Origin: JAFDXJ01 sp039811225
Lineage (GTDB): Bacteria; Bacteroidota; Bacteroidia; Chitinophagales; Chitinophagaceae
Direction of reading: 5' to 3'
Assembly: GCA_039811225.1 (NCBI GenBank)
Contig: JBDHYG010000003.1
Span: 154,928 to 218,927, forward strand
DNA length: 64,000 nucleotides
Every line of letters starts with the position of its first letter. Within the stretch, counting starts at the first letter, position 1. A program made the position numbers and the translations under genes. The notes under the pieces were generated by a model. It saw only the letters and a program-made list of their open reading frames with translations. It had not been told where the DNA came from and ran no database searches. Positions 34,152 to 43,898 of this stretch are shown here, in pieces.

Positions 34152-35305
34152 AAATTGCCATCATTGTAGTTGTGTTTCCTTCGGTGAGTGAAACATTCAT
34201 TTCCAATAAAGTGCGGCTGCTTTGCAAACGGGGCCATCATGTAACCGTTTTTTGTTCTGAAAAAAGAACGGATTTATTAAATGAACTTTTCCACGATGTA
34301 CCGCATCTCCGGGTACAATTGTTAGGTAAAAAAACAATTGTGAAAAGCTGGTTGTATGCGCCTTTTTCAGGTTTACGTCATTTTCGAGTGCATAAATCCT
34401 GGTTGCCACAGTTGTATTATGCAGCCCGAACACATCTCTTAAATAAAGCCGATGCAGAAATTCTGCATTTTGAATTTTCGGGGATTGCTACCGATTACCT
34501 GCTCTCCATGGACCGGCTCAAAGGCCGGAAAATAGTGAGCTGCCGGGGCTCTGCGGAAAAAGTGAAATTGCTGGCGTATGCAGACCGGAAAATACAATTT
34601 CGGCAATTGATGGAAAAAGTGGACAAAGTGCATTGTGTATCCAAGGACATGGCTAAGACGATTACCCCTTATTGTACCAACCCGAAAAAAATATTTATCA
34701 ATTATCCCAGCATTGATATTTTATTTTTTCAACGAAGCCAGCCATACCAGCTGCATGAACAAATAACCATTTTAAGTGTGGGCCGCCTGAGTTTTCAGAA
34801 GGGCTATACCAATGCCTTGTTTGCCATGCGTTTTTTGAAAGAAAGGCGTATTCCTTTTCAATGGATAATTGCAGGTAGTGGTGATTTGGAAGAAGAATTT
34901 GTTTTTAAAGTGCATGATCTGGATTTGCAGGAACAGGTTGTATTAACGGGATCTTTAAACCGTGATGCGGTGAAACAGTATATGGAGCAGGCCGATATTT
35001 TTTATTTGCCCAGTCTTTATGAAGGAGTGGCCAATGCAGTGCTTGAAGCTATGAGTATGGAGTTGCCCGTAGTGGTGACCAAATGTGGCGGTATGGAAGA
35101 AGTAATTGAACATGGCAAGGATGGCCTGTTGGCCGATATTTTTGATTTTAAGGAACATGCCCGGCAATTTTTACAAATTATAGATAACCAGGAAGCAGCT
35201 ATAGAAATGGGTAAAAAAGCAAGAATGAAAGTGAAGGAAAAATTCAATTTGGAAAACCAGGTTACACTGTTTGAAAAAGTATATAGGGCATTCGACCAGG
35301 CATAG
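34148..35305 (+). CDS. Glycosyltransferase family 4 (tandem pair, first)
   Basis: This 385-residue GT-B enzyme starts at a TTG (34148) that overlaps the asnB stop. The N-terminus KIAIIVVVFPSVSETFI resembles colanic-acid type transferases. ILSVGRLSFQKGYTNALFAM (about residues 208-227) and YEGVANAVLEAMSMELPVV (E-x7-E, about 292-310) form the donor site. It is clearly related to the next gene product. The retained CRGSAEKVKLLAY region is shared by both. Donor unknown. Confidence 0.89.
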   Translation: MKIAIIVVVFPSVSETFISNKVRLLCKRGHHVTVFCSEKRTDLLNELFHDVPHLRVQLLGKKTIVKSWLYAPFSGLRHFRVHKSWLPQLYYAARTHLLNKADAEILHFEFSGIATDYLLSMDRLKGRKIVSCRGSAEKVKLLAYADRKIQFRQLMEKVDKVHCVSKDMAKTITPYCTNPKKIFINYPSIDILFFQRSQPYQLHEQITILSVGRLSFQKGYTNALFAMRFLKERRIPFQWIIAGSGDLEEEFVFKVHDLDLQEQVVLTGSLNRDAVKQYMEQADIFYLPSLYEGVANAVLEAMSMELPVVVTKCGGMEEVIEHGKDGLLADIFDFKEHARQFLQIIDNQEAAIEMGKKARMKVKEKFNLENQVTLFEKVYRAFDQA

Positions 35306-35332
35306 CGACCGGGCAGCATAAAAAATCAACAC

Positions 35333-36544
35333 TTGAAAATCGGTATCATCGTTCCGCAATTCCCTACACGAACTGAAACGTTTTTTATCAACCTGGTCGC
35401 TGGTTTATGCGAGGAAGGCCATGATGTAATTGTATTTAGTCATGGCAAAACCGATAGGGAATTGTTACAGGCATTTGCGCTTACCCGCTTTCGGTCATTG
35501 CGGGTGGTGCATTTTCATTTTTCTTTTTTTTATGTCGCTACCATGTTCCATTTATTACGCATGCCGGGTTTTATGGCGCGTTCATTTTCACGGGATATAA
35601 AAACCTGGCGAAGCCGGGTGTACCGGAAATTGTGCCTGGAGAAATTGAAAGCGCATGCCTGTGATGTATATCATTATGGTTATTCCGGCATTGGTATTGC
35701 ACACCTGGAGTCTTTGGATAAACTGCCGGGGAAAAAAATGGTGAGTTGCCGGGGAACTGCGGAAAATGTATTGAGTATAACTGAAACAGGCAGGCCGGAA
35801 AAATTGGAAGAACTGTTTCTGAAAGTAGATGCGATTCATTGTGTGTCGGCTGCTTTAGCAGAAAAAATTAAACACTTCGGCGCTTCGCATGAAAAAATAT
35901 TCATCAACCGGCCAGCTGTAAATATTCAGTTTTTTAAAAAAGAAAAAACAAATAATCAACCTTCCGCCAGGTTGCAAATATTATCGGTGGGCCGCCTGGT
36001 TTTTCAAAAAGGCTACAGTATTGGATTATTAGCGATGGCAGTTTTGAAAAAACGGTTCGAAAATTTTACCTGGGTAATTGCCGGTGATGGGCCGGGAAAA
36101 GAAGAATTGATTTTTATGATCAATAAATTGCAATTGACAGACCACGTGTATTTGGCAGGGAGAAAAAATCTACAGGAGATCAAAGAACTGTATGCGCAGG
36201 CAGATATTTTCTTTCTTCCAAGTGTATGCGAAGGCATTGCCAATGTTGTATTGGAAGCCATGGCGATGGAATTGGCGGTGGTATCTTCCGATTGTGGCGG
36301 TATGCGTGAAGTCATTACGCCGGGAGAAAATGGCCTGCTCTGTGAGAATTATAATTATGAAGCCTATGCTGATGCTTTATATTCTCTCTGCCGGGATGAA
36401 GAAAAAAGAAAACACCTGGGCCAGGAGGCACGCCGGCGAATAGAAGCAGCTTTTTCCCTGGAACGGTTTAATACTGTTTATGAACAGGCATACCGGCAAT
36501 TAATGGAACCGGCTCAGAAAAAAGGAGTGCCTCTTGCTGTTTAA
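35333..36544 (+). CDS. Glycosyltransferase family 4 (tandem pair, second)
   Basis: This 403-residue enzyme starts at a TTG (35333), giving KIGIIVPQFPTRTETFF, which parallels the start of the previous protein. Donor-site motifs are ILSVGRLVFQKGYSIGLLAM and CEGIANVVLEAMAMELAVV (E-x7-E). The shared CRGTAENV segment supports tandem duplication and divergence. It overlaps the next gene by 11 bases. A role in adding consecutive sugars of the repeat unit is plausible. Confidence 0.89.
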   Translation: MKIGIIVPQFPTRTETFFINLVAGLCEEGHDVIVFSHGKTDRELLQAFALTRFRSLRVVHFHFSFFYVATMFHLLRMPGFMARSFSRDIKTWRSRVYRKLCLEKLKAHACDVYHYGYSGIGIAHLESLDKLPGKKMVSCRGTAENVLSITETGRPEKLEELFLKVDAIHCVSAALAEKIKHFGASHEKIFINRPAVNIQFFKKEKTNNQPSARLQILSVGRLVFQKGYSIGLLAMAVLKKRFENFTWVIAGDGPGKEELIFMINKLQLTDHVYLAGRKNLQEIKELYAQADIFFLPSVCEGIANVVLEAMAMELAVVSSDCGGMREVITPGENGLLCENYNYEAYADALYSLCRDEEKRKHLGQEARRRIEAAFSLERFNTVYEQAYRQLMEPAQKKGVPLAV

Positions 36545-37874
36545 ATTTATACGATATACACAGCCGGGCTGGCTGTTTAATCTTGTTCCGAAAATACCCG
36601 GTCGCTTTGCTTCCTGTATCATCACCGGTAAAGAAGTGGATGATAATTTTTTAGATAAAACCTATGAAACGAAAGCAGCACAAATGGCTGATGCCGGATT
36701 CCGGAGTTGGTATAAAGGAGTATTGCTGGAAGCTACCACACAGGAAATAGAAAAATCATCAGCCGAAGCGCCCACGCTGAAAGATGAATATATTTTTATA
36801 CGAAAATACTGGGGCCGGGCATGGACTTTATTTGCCTTGTTGCTCAGGATGAGTACCGGGAAAAACCCTTTTCGGGAATTACGCAGTTACCGTCAAACTA
36901 AGAATGTGCCCCGTGTAAATTTGTTTGAAGCGCCGAAAACTTATACCGATTATGAACAATTTCAATCATCGCTCATTGAAAGGAAACCCCGGGTGTCTAT
37001 CATCATTCCCACCCTCAACCGGTATCCTTACCTGCAAGCAGCGCTTCGGGACCTGGAGAAACAGGACTATACAAATTTTGAAGTGGTTGTCATCGACCAG
37101 TCTGCACCTTTCCAGGAAGATTTTTACCAGCAATTTTCGTTAGATATACAATTAATCCGGCAAGAAGAAAAAGCATTATGGACGGCAAGGAATAAAGCCA
37201 TTAAAGCCACCAATGCCGCTTATCTTCTTTTCTTTGATGACGACTCAAGAGTAGGTCCGGACTGGATTTCCGCACATTTAAAGTGTTTGGATTATTTCCA
37301 GGCTGATATATCTGCCGGCGTCTCCCTGGCTGTTGTGGGACAAAAAGTACCGGCGAGTTATGGCTATTTCAGGTGGGCCGACCAGTTTGATTCGGGGAAT
37401 GCACTGGTGACACGAAATGTATTTCAACAGATTGGTTTATTTGATGAACAATACAATGGCATGCGAATGGGTGACGGCGAATTTTCTTATCGGGCATACC
37501 TGCAGGGAATTAAAAGTATTTCCAATTACCAGGCATCACGGGTGCATTTAAAAGTAGGGGAGGGCGGCCTGCGTGAGATGGGCAGCTGGGATGGCTTCCG
37601 GCCGACAAAGTGGTTGGCGCCTAAGCCGGTTCCGAGTGTCATTTATCTTACCAAAAAATATTTACCAACACCCTTGTATCGGAATACTATTTTGATCGGG
37701 ATGCTTTTGTCAAATGTTTCCTATAAGCAAAAAGGAAATAGTACCATGTTGGCCTGGAGTATTTTTCTGGCCCTGTTGAAATCACCCATATTGTTGATAC
37801 AATTTTTACGTGCCCGAAAAATTGCCCATCAGATGCTGGCCAATGACCGGGGCCCGGAACTATTGCCAGGATGA
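36534..37874 (+). CDS. Glycosyltransferase family 2 with N-terminal extension
   Basis: This 446-residue protein starts at a TTG (36534) with a good AAAGGAG ribosome-binding site 7 bases upstream, which supports this start. About 145 residues without recognised motifs precede the GT-A domain, which begins PRVSIIIPTLNRYPYL and has VVIDQSAPF and LLFFDDDSRVGPDWI (about residues 235-249, metal-binding Asp). The region GMRMGDGEFSYRAYLQG is the likely acceptor part. Donor unknown; the extension may be a second domain. Confidence 0.87.
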   Translation: MLFKFIRYTQPGWLFNLVPKIPGRFASCIITGKEVDDNFLDKTYETKAAQMADAGFRSWYKGVLLEATTQEIEKSSAEAPTLKDEYIFIRKYWGRAWTLFALLLRMSTGKNPFRELRSYRQTKNVPRVNLFEAPKTYTDYEQFQSSLIERKPRVSIIIPTLNRYPYLQAALRDLEKQDYTNFEVVVIDQSAPFQEDFYQQFSLDIQLIRQEEKALWTARNKAIKATNAAYLLFFDDDSRVGPDWISAHLKCLDYFQADISAGVSLAVVGQKVPASYGYFRWADQFDSGNALVTRNVFQQIGLFDEQYNGMRMGDGEFSYRAYLQGIKSISNYQASRVHLKVGEGGLREMGSWDGFRPTKWLAPKPVPSVIYLTKKYLPTPLYRNTILIGMLLSNVSYKQKGNSTMLAWSIFLALLKSPILLIQFLRARKIAHQMLANDRGPELLPG

Positions 37875-39043
37875 GTAAAAAGTTTAAACGACTGGCCATT
37901 ATTTCTGACTGTGTACACTATCATACACCGGCAGGTTTACCGGCAACGGAAAATCATATCTTTAAAAGACAAATGGAAGCGCTGGCGGCCCATTTTGAGG
38001 AAACCCTTATCTGCTGCCCTTTTGAGCCATATACGGAAAAGAAAATCAGCAGTACATATACCGGAAGCCGGATCCGTTTTTATCCCTTACCGAAAGTGGG
38101 CGGCCATGGTTTACGCGAAAAAATAAAGATCCTGCGGACCTTACCTGCCTGGTGGAAAGCATTCCGTACGGCCCGGAAATTTGGTGATATTATTTATCAA
38201 CGTTTTCCAAATAATATCAATATCCCCGGATTTTTTTATTTTTATTTTTCTGGAAAGAAAACATTTGCCTCTTATACCGGAACCTGGAAAAACTATACCG
38301 GCGAACCATTGACATACCGTTTTCAAAAATGGTTATTGAAAAAATATTTCAAAGGCCCGGTATGGGTATATGCTGCTTGTGCTACAGCACAGAAAAAATT
38401 TTTAGAAGGCTTTAGCCCATCTTATAAGTTGACAGAATGGGAAGAGGAAACACCGACTGTGCAACAAAAAACAGCGAGGCTGCAAAGCAGTTTAATGAAA
38501 GTACCGGTATGCCTGAGTGTGGGTGCACTGGTTGCCTATAAAAATCAACAGTATGTGTTGGAAGCATGTAAATTGTTGAAAGAGCAGGGATATCCATTTC
38601 AATTATACCTTATTGGGGATGGGCCCTTGCATGAAACGTATGCGACATTTATTGCCAAGCATGATTTAGGAGACTGCGTTTTTTTAACAGGAAGAAAAAG
38701 TTATGAAGATTTGCGCACGTGGTATCGCCGGGCTGATTTTTTATTGCAGGCCCCATTAGCCGAGGGTTTTGGTAAAACACCGCTTGAAGGATTCTTCCAT
38801 GGAGTGGTTCCTTTTTTAAGTGATACGGCATTTGCGCAGCAAATGACCGGTTCCGGTGAAAGAGGTTTTGTCTTTAGCCCGGATAAACCGGCTACCTTGG
38901 CAACATTACTCCTGGCGCAATGGAAGGATCAGCCGGCATTGGCAGATAAGTTGGTAAAGGGTAGGGACTATGCACGATTATTCACGTTGGAAAACTGGGC
39001 AGATCAAATCACTGAAAGTATAGACCACTATTTTGAAAATTAA
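37871..39043 (+). CDS. Glycosyltransferase family 4
   Basis: This 390-residue GT-B enzyme overlaps the previous gene by ATGA. It starts FKRLAIISDCVHYHTPAG, and the C-terminal half has LSVGALVAYKNQQYVLEAC (about residues 216-234), LIGDGPLHETY and PLAEGFGKTPLEGFFHGVVP with the donor-site glutamates. It is less similar to the other GT4 proteins here than they are to one another. Donor unknown. Confidence 0.88.
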   Translation: MSKKFKRLAIISDCVHYHTPAGLPATENHIFKRQMEALAAHFEETLICCPFEPYTEKKISSTYTGSRIRFYPLPKVGGHGLREKIKILRTLPAWWKAFRTARKFGDIIYQRFPNNINIPGFFYFYFSGKKTFASYTGTWKNYTGEPLTYRFQKWLLKKYFKGPVWVYAACATAQKKFLEGFSPSYKLTEWEEETPTVQQKTARLQSSLMKVPVCLSVGALVAYKNQQYVLEACKLLKEQGYPFQLYLIGDGPLHETYATFIAKHDLGDCVFLTGRKSYEDLRTWYRRADFLLQAPLAEGFGKTPLEGFFHGVVPFLSDTAFAQQMTGSGERGFVFSPDKPATLATLLLAQWKDQPALADKLVKGRDYARLFTLENWADQITESIDHYFEN

Positions 39044-40376
39044 AAGTTCGATAAATAATACGCTGCTTGAATATGGCCTCTGCCTGGCTGTGGGTTTGAT
39101 CATAGGCTTAAAAATAATTCCGGCAAATTTTATCGGGGTGTTGTACCTGATGCTCAGTGTAGCCTGCCTGTATTTTGCTTCCCAGGGTGATAATGAAACG
39201 GCTTTATGTATCCTGGCATACCCGGTGTATGCAGAACGATATATAAAGAATGAAGTCACATTTATTCCTTTTCTTTTCCTGCAATATTTAATCATAGCCT
39301 TGTTTGTGGTTATGCTTTTCCGGCAGAAGAAATCATTTTCCAAAATGCATTCCCGAGCATTTGTTTCTTTAATACTATATACATTGATAGAACTGATCGA
39401 TAGTTCCCGTGCACATGATGCGGTCTATGCGCGCTCTTTATATGTGAATACCCTGACTATAACTGCAGCCGCTACCTGGGGCGCCTTTAATTTTCTCACG
39501 CCGCAGAATATGAACCGGATATTAAACCATATAAAACTTGCCAGTGTTTTTTTGTGTGGCTATATCCTGGCAAGACAATTATTTGGGGAAAAAATCAGTT
39601 ATACGTTGACATCCATGTCTGAGTCCATGAATGGTTTATCGGCGGTGCAAATGAGTGGTTACCTGGGCGTGGCAGCATCCATTTTCTTTTTTTCTCTAAT
39701 GGATGAAAAAGAGAAAGGCCAGTTTTGGTTGAACCTGGGCATTTTAACGGTGATGACGACGTTGATGATCCTGAGTTTTTCGCGGGGAGGTATTTATTTC
39801 CTGGGAATTATCATGGCGGTATTCTTTTTCTTTAATCGCACCAAAGTCAAGAGTTACCTGTTGCTTTTATTATTTATTCCCATTGGTTTTGGTGTATATG
39901 GTTATGTTACACAAGAAACACATGGTATTGTGGAAGAACGATATGGAGAAGAAGGAAATTCCGGCAGGACGGAATTGGTAGAAGCCGCATTTGAATTATT
40001 TGTGATGAACCCATTAGCCGGTGTGGGTACCGGGAATTATGGGAAAGCCATTGAAGTCAATAAATTGTATAGTGGTGAATCGGGCGTGCATAATGAGTTT
40101 GCCCGTTCAGCTGCGGAACATGGCATACTGGGTATTATCACGTATTGGTTCTTCTTCTTTTTACTAACTGTAGAAATCCTGAAAAGAGGTAAAGTGCAAC
40201 GGGAATATGCCTTATACCTCCTGATTTTATTTTGTCTTATTACCGTTCACAATGGCCTGAAGATTTCTGTGCAGCCTTATATTCTTGCTCTTGCAGTGGC
40301 CACACCAACTTTAGTAAAGAAGAAAAAAAAGGAAATGCATGTACCAACTTACAAAGAGCTCGAAGCAGGATATTAA
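39033..40376 (+). CDS. O-antigen ligase/polymerase (WaaL/Wzy) family membrane protein
   Basis: This 447-residue protein starts at a TTG (39033) inside the end of the previous gene and has about eleven hydrophobic segments. The late loop with NPLAGVGTGNYGKAIEVN and GVHNEFARSAAEHGILGII (about residues 325-372) is the O-antigen ligase (Wzy_C) signature, including the conserved His in HNEF. Family members either polymerise repeat units (Wzy) or ligate finished chains to lipid A core (WaaL). Because export here appears to use Wzm/Wzt, a ligase role is at least as likely as a polymerase role. Confidence 0.83.
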   Translation: MKIKSSINNTLLEYGLCLAVGLIIGLKIIPANFIGVLYLMLSVACLYFASQGDNETALCILAYPVYAERYIKNEVTFIPFLFLQYLIIALFVVMLFRQKKSFSKMHSRAFVSLILYTLIELIDSSRAHDAVYARSLYVNTLTITAAATWGAFNFLTPQNMNRILNHIKLASVFLCGYILARQLFGEKISYTLTSMSESMNGLSAVQMSGYLGVAASIFFFSLMDEKEKGQFWLNLGILTVMTTLMILSFSRGGIYFLGIIMAVFFFFNRTKVKSYLLLLLFIPIGFGVYGYVTQETHGIVEERYGEEGNSGRTELVEAAFELFVMNPLAGVGTGNYGKAIEVNKLYSGESGVHNEFARSAAEHGILGIITYWFFFFLLTVEILKRGKVQREYALYLLILFCLITVHNGLKISVQPYILALAVATPTLVKKKKKEMHVPTYKELEAGY

Positions 40377-40977
40377 GCAAATTGCTCATTGTCAAATGCA
40401 ATGTTTCGAGAAATCATTTTCTACCCGGTTGGGATTTGCTTATATGGTTAAATCCCTTGAATGGTTCCTGGCTGGTGATAATCGTTTCCTGCTGCAGGTA
40501 AGCAGTGATGAATCAGTAGTCGGTTATTGCGGTGGCTTTATTTCCAAAGGACCGGGTGATGGCTCCACCAGCGGGATGATGCAATATGCCATGCGGGAAG
40601 CGGCAATAGGAATGCTGAAAAGACCAGGCCTTTTTTTTTGCAAAGAAATTATTCCTTTCTATCCATTGATTTTTAGAAATGTGTTTCGAAAAATTTTTTC
40701 ATCGCAAAAGAAACAGGAAGCCCCTGCGAGTCCGGGTGCACTGGCATCTTTGCGGCAGGGGCTTGTGGTCATCGGTGTGTTGCCGGCTCACCGAGGAAAA
40801 GGTGTTTTTGAATTACTGATGAATGGTTTCGAAAAAGAAGCTCAAAGCAGGGATATTCATAAACTGGGTTTATCGGTAAAGAAAGAAAACCTACGCGCCA
40901 TACAAGCCTATAAAAAATGTGGCTGGGGAGTAGGAAATGAATTGACCGATTCATGGGAACTTATCAAGGAACTTTGA
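40339..40977 (+). CDS. GNAT-family N-acetyltransferase
   Basis: This 212-residue protein contains the GNAT acetyl-CoA binding motif VIGVLPAHRGKGVFELLMNG (about residues 137-156) and the following LGLSVKKENLRAIQAYKKCGW (described by its core LRAIQAYKKCGW). It overlaps the ligase-like gene by 38 bases; the ATG at 40339 follows an AAGGAAA stretch. It may acetylate an amino sugar, for instance the 4-amino group made by the aminotransferase at 42023-43273. Substrate unproven. Confidence 0.83.
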   Translation: MYQLTKSSKQDIKQIAHCQMQCFEKSFSTRLGFAYMVKSLEWFLAGDNRFLLQVSSDESVVGYCGGFISKGPGDGSTSGMMQYAMREAAIGMLKRPGLFFCKEIIPFYPLIFRNVFRKIFSSQKKQEAPASPGALASLRQGLVVIGVLPAHRGKGVFELLMNGFEKEAQSRDIHKLGLSVKKENLRAIQAYKKCGWGVGNELTDSWELIKEL

Positions 40978-40986
40978 TAAACAAGC

Positions 40987-42021
40987 ATGCATAAACAGCC
41001 AATCCTGGTCATTGGGTTATTTAGTAAAGACGCCATGAGAACCCCTGTTTACCGATCGGCTGCAGATCAGCTCGCAGAATTGTTTCAGCAAAATCAACAA
41101 CCGGTAATTTGTACTTCCTATCATCCCGGGAAATTACGCCGGTTATGGGATACGCTAACAACTATTCTTTTCAATAAAAATAAATTTACCCTGGCCATAC
41201 TGCCGTTGTATGGTACAAAGCCGAGTTTTACCTGGCAGGAAATTGCTGCACGCTTATTAAAGTTATTGCATAAAAAAATCATATTGGTTGTGCATGGTGG
41301 TTCTATTCCGGAAAGGATGCAGGCAAATGCCCGGCCTTTTTTAAAAGCATTGCAGCGGGCAGATAAAATTGTTTGTCCCTCTCCATTTATGCAAAACGTT
41401 TTGCAACAATATGGCATCACTCCAGTTGTTATTGAAAATGTCCTGGCACTTTCCGATTATCCTTTTATCGAAAAGGAAACATTTCGGCCCCGCATTTTGT
41501 GGATGCGTGCTTTTGAAGCTATTTATAATCCGGCAATGGCGATCCGGGTTATTAAAATATTGAAGAAACTTTACCCGGACATTTATATGATCATGGCCGG
41601 TGGGGATAAAGGGCTGTTGAGGGATATGAAAGATATGATCAGGCAGGAAAACCTGGAAAAAAATATTTCATTGCCCGGCTATATCAACCTGGAACAAAAA
41701 ATAACCTTTGCACATTCTTGTGATATTTTTATTTCCACCAACCAGGTTGATAATGCACCGGTCACATTGATAGAATTTATGGCGCTGGGAATGCCGGTGA
41801 TTTCTACGAATGTTGGCGGTATCCCTTACATTATCGGGGATGGCATAAACGGGTTTACCGTGCCGGCAGATGATGCGGCAGCCATGGCCAATAAAATTAT
41901 CGAACTGATCTCAAATCCGAAGCTGGCTAAGCAGGTAGCTGGTAATGCCCGGGCATTTGCACAACAATTTGATGCAGCTGCTGTAATGGAAAAATGGAAT
42001 TTACTCATAGAAAAATTTTAA
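40987..42021 (+). CDS. Glycosyltransferase family 4
   Basis: This 344-residue GT-B enzyme starts QPILVIGLFSKDAMRTPVY. The donor half shows PRILWMRAFEAIYNPAMAI (about residues 165-183), IMAGGDKGLLRDM, and VTLIEFMALGMPVISTNVGG (about 259-278, where the first glutamate of the usual E-x7-E is replaced by a TNQVDNAPVTLIE context). It lies 1 base before the aminotransferase gene. Donor unknown; it may add the second sugar in repeat-unit assembly because it neighbours the initiating-sugar genes. Confidence 0.86.
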   Translation: MHKQPILVIGLFSKDAMRTPVYRSAADQLAELFQQNQQPVICTSYHPGKLRRLWDTLTTILFNKNKFTLAILPLYGTKPSFTWQEIAARLLKLLHKKIILVVHGGSIPERMQANARPFLKALQRADKIVCPSPFMQNVLQQYGITPVVIENVLALSDYPFIEKETFRPRILWMRAFEAIYNPAMAIRVIKILKKLYPDIYMIMAGGDKGLLRDMKDMIRQENLEKNISLPGYINLEQKITFAHSCDIFISTNQVDNAPVTLIEFMALGMPVISTNVGGIPYIIGDGINGFTVPADDAAAMANKIIELISNPKLAKQVAGNARAFAQQFDAAAVMEKWNLLIEKF

Positions 42022-42022
42022 G

Positions 42023-43273
42023 ATGAATCATCCCGATCATTCTGAAGAAAATGTGCCCATACCTTTTTCACCGCCATATATAGATGATAATGTCATTGGG
42101 GAAGTAGTGGCTGCGCTGCGAAGCGGGTGGATTACAACCGGTGCACGCGTACAGGATCTGGAACGGTTGATTGCCGGTTATGTGCAGGTGGAAAAAGCAT
42201 TAGCAGTGAATTCAGCCACATCGGCCATGTTGCTGTGCCTGCACTGGTTTGGTATAGGTCCTGGTGATGAAGTAATTGTTCCTGCCTATACTTATTGTAC
42301 CACAGCGCTGGTAGTCATGCACCTGGGTGCCCAACCTGTAATGGTTGATGTATCACCGGATTTTACAATTGATCCGGCGCAAATAAGGAAAGCTATTACA
42401 TCCAAAACGAAAGCCATTATTGCGGTGGACCTTGGAGGCTGGCCTTGTGATTATGATGCGATCTATAATTTAGTGAATGAGAAAACCATAAAAGAAAAAT
42501 TTGTCCCTGCCAATGAGTGCCAGGAGAAATTGGGAAGGGTATTGGTATTAGCTGATGCGGCGCATGCTTTAGGCGCTTCCTACAAGAATAAAATGATCGG
42601 GGCCTGTGCAGATCTGACGGTATTTTCTTTGCATGCTGTAAAAAATGTAACGAGTGCAGAAGGGGGTGTAATTTGTTTTACTATGCCGGCGCCATTTGAC
42701 AATGCAGCCTTATATGCACAACTACGCCTTTGGAGTTTGAATGGACAAACGAAAGATGCATTTGCCAAATCAACTGCGGGGGGATGGCGCTATGATGTAG
42801 TGTACCCGGGCTTTAAAATGAATATGCCGGATGTATTGGCAGCAATGGCAGTGGCACAGATGAAAGTTTATGCAAATAAAATTTTACCGGAAAGAAAACG
42901 CGTCTTCGAAACCTATGTTGATTTTTTTAGCGAGTTAGAAAATTTTATAGTACCGCCTTTTATACATCCTGAAAAGCAATCTTCCTATCATTTATTTCCA
43001 CTTCGAATTCATGGCATAGATGATGAACAACGGGCACACGTCATTGAAAAGATTGCAGCAGAAAAGATTGCCGTGAATGTTCATTTTGTGCCATTGCCCT
43101 TACTGACTGTTTTTCATGAAAGAGGATATACAATGGAAATTTGCCCGGTGTCATACCAGTTGTATGCCAATGAGATTTCTTTACCCATTTATCCACAGCT
43201 TACGGAAAGCCAGTGCCGGCGGATATGCCGTGTAGTATTAGCAGCGGTACAGTCAACCATACATCATGGATAG
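42023..43273 (+). CDS. DegT/DnrJ/EryC1-family aminotransferase (PglE/LegC-like)
   Basis: This 416-residue PLP enzyme shows ALRSGWITTGARVQDLE (about residues 32-48), AVNSATSAMLLCLH, VIVPAYTYCTTALVV, LADAAHALGAS with the PLP Asp, and FSLHAVKNVTSAEGG with the Schiff-base Lys near residue 206. An extra segment near 145-170 (NLVNEKTIKEKF) is found in a subset of the family. Followed by a PglC-like transferase and a PglF-like dehydratase, it most likely aminates the 4-keto product of that dehydratase. Confidence 0.87.
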   Translation: MNHPDHSEENVPIPFSPPYIDDNVIGEVVAALRSGWITTGARVQDLERLIAGYVQVEKALAVNSATSAMLLCLHWFGIGPGDEVIVPAYTYCTTALVVMHLGAQPVMVDVSPDFTIDPAQIRKAITSKTKAIIAVDLGGWPCDYDAIYNLVNEKTIKEKFVPANECQEKLGRVLVLADAAHALGASYKNKMIGACADLTVFSLHAVKNVTSAEGGVICFTMPAPFDNAALYAQLRLWSLNGQTKDAFAKSTAGGWRYDVVYPGFKMNMPDVLAAMAVAQMKVYANKILPERKRVFETYVDFFSELENFIVPPFIHPEKQSSYHLFPLRIHGIDDEQRAHVIEKIAAEKIAVNVHFVPLPLLTVFHERGYTMEICPVSYQLYANEISLPIYPQLTESQCRRICRVVLAAVQSTIHHG

Positions 43274-43889
43274 GTTTCGATTTTTAGATATCCTGCTTGC
43301 GCTCCCGGCTCTCCTGCTTTTATTACCATTTTTTATACTCATTGCCCTGTACATCAAACTCGATTCCCGGGGTACTGTTTTTTTTCGTCAATCGAGAGTT
43401 GGATGGCGAAACAAAGATTTTATGTTATATAAATTCCGGACCATGGTACCCGGTGCTGTTATAAAAGGTACACTCACGATTGGTGATCATGATGACCGGG
43501 TAACGAAAGCCGGATCTTTTCTGCGTAAATGGAAAATAGATGAACTCCCGCAATTATGGAATGTACTTATCGGTGATATGAGTATGGTGGGACCCAGGCC
43601 GGAATTGCGAAAATATGTGGCTTTTTATACAGACGAAGAAATGGAAATCTTACAGGTAAAGCCCGGAATTACAGATTATGCTTCTTTATTTTACCGGCAG
43701 GAAGGACAATTGCTCAGCCGGCAAGTTGACCCCGAAAAGTATTATATTGAAGTAATTATGCCACATAAAGTCAAATTAAACAAAAAGTATATACAGGAGA
43801 AAAGCATAAAAAATTATTTTCGTATTATAATAAGCACTATCTTGTCGATTGTCAGCAGCGAGCAACCAGACGTAATTGATAAACCTTAA
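43266..43889 (+). CDS. Undecaprenyl-phosphate sugar-1-phosphate transferase (PglC/WbaP-like)
   Basis: This 207-residue monotopic phosphoglycosyltransferase begins the glycan by moving a sugar-1-phosphate onto undecaprenyl phosphate. It has an N-terminal membrane hairpin (about residues 5-30), FFRQSRVGWRNKDFMLYKFRTM (core RVGW...YKFRTM), the KIDELPQLWNVL motif and MSMVGPRPEL (about 110-119). The size is that of the minimal PglC type. It overlaps the aminotransferase gene by 8 bases. Together with the flanking aminotransferase and dehydratase, it suggests initiation with a 4-amino-6-deoxy-N-acetylhexosamine such as bacillosamine. Confidence 0.92.
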   Translation: MDRFRFLDILLALPALLLLLPFFILIALYIKLDSRGTVFFRQSRVGWRNKDFMLYKFRTMVPGAVIKGTLTIGDHDDRVTKAGSFLRKWKIDELPQLWNVLIGDMSMVGPRPELRKYVAFYTDEEMEILQVKPGITDYASLFYRQEGQLLSRQVDPEKYYIEVIMPHKVKLNKKYIQEKSIKNYFRIIISTILSIVSSEQPDVIDKP

Positions 43890-43898
43890 CCCCGAATT

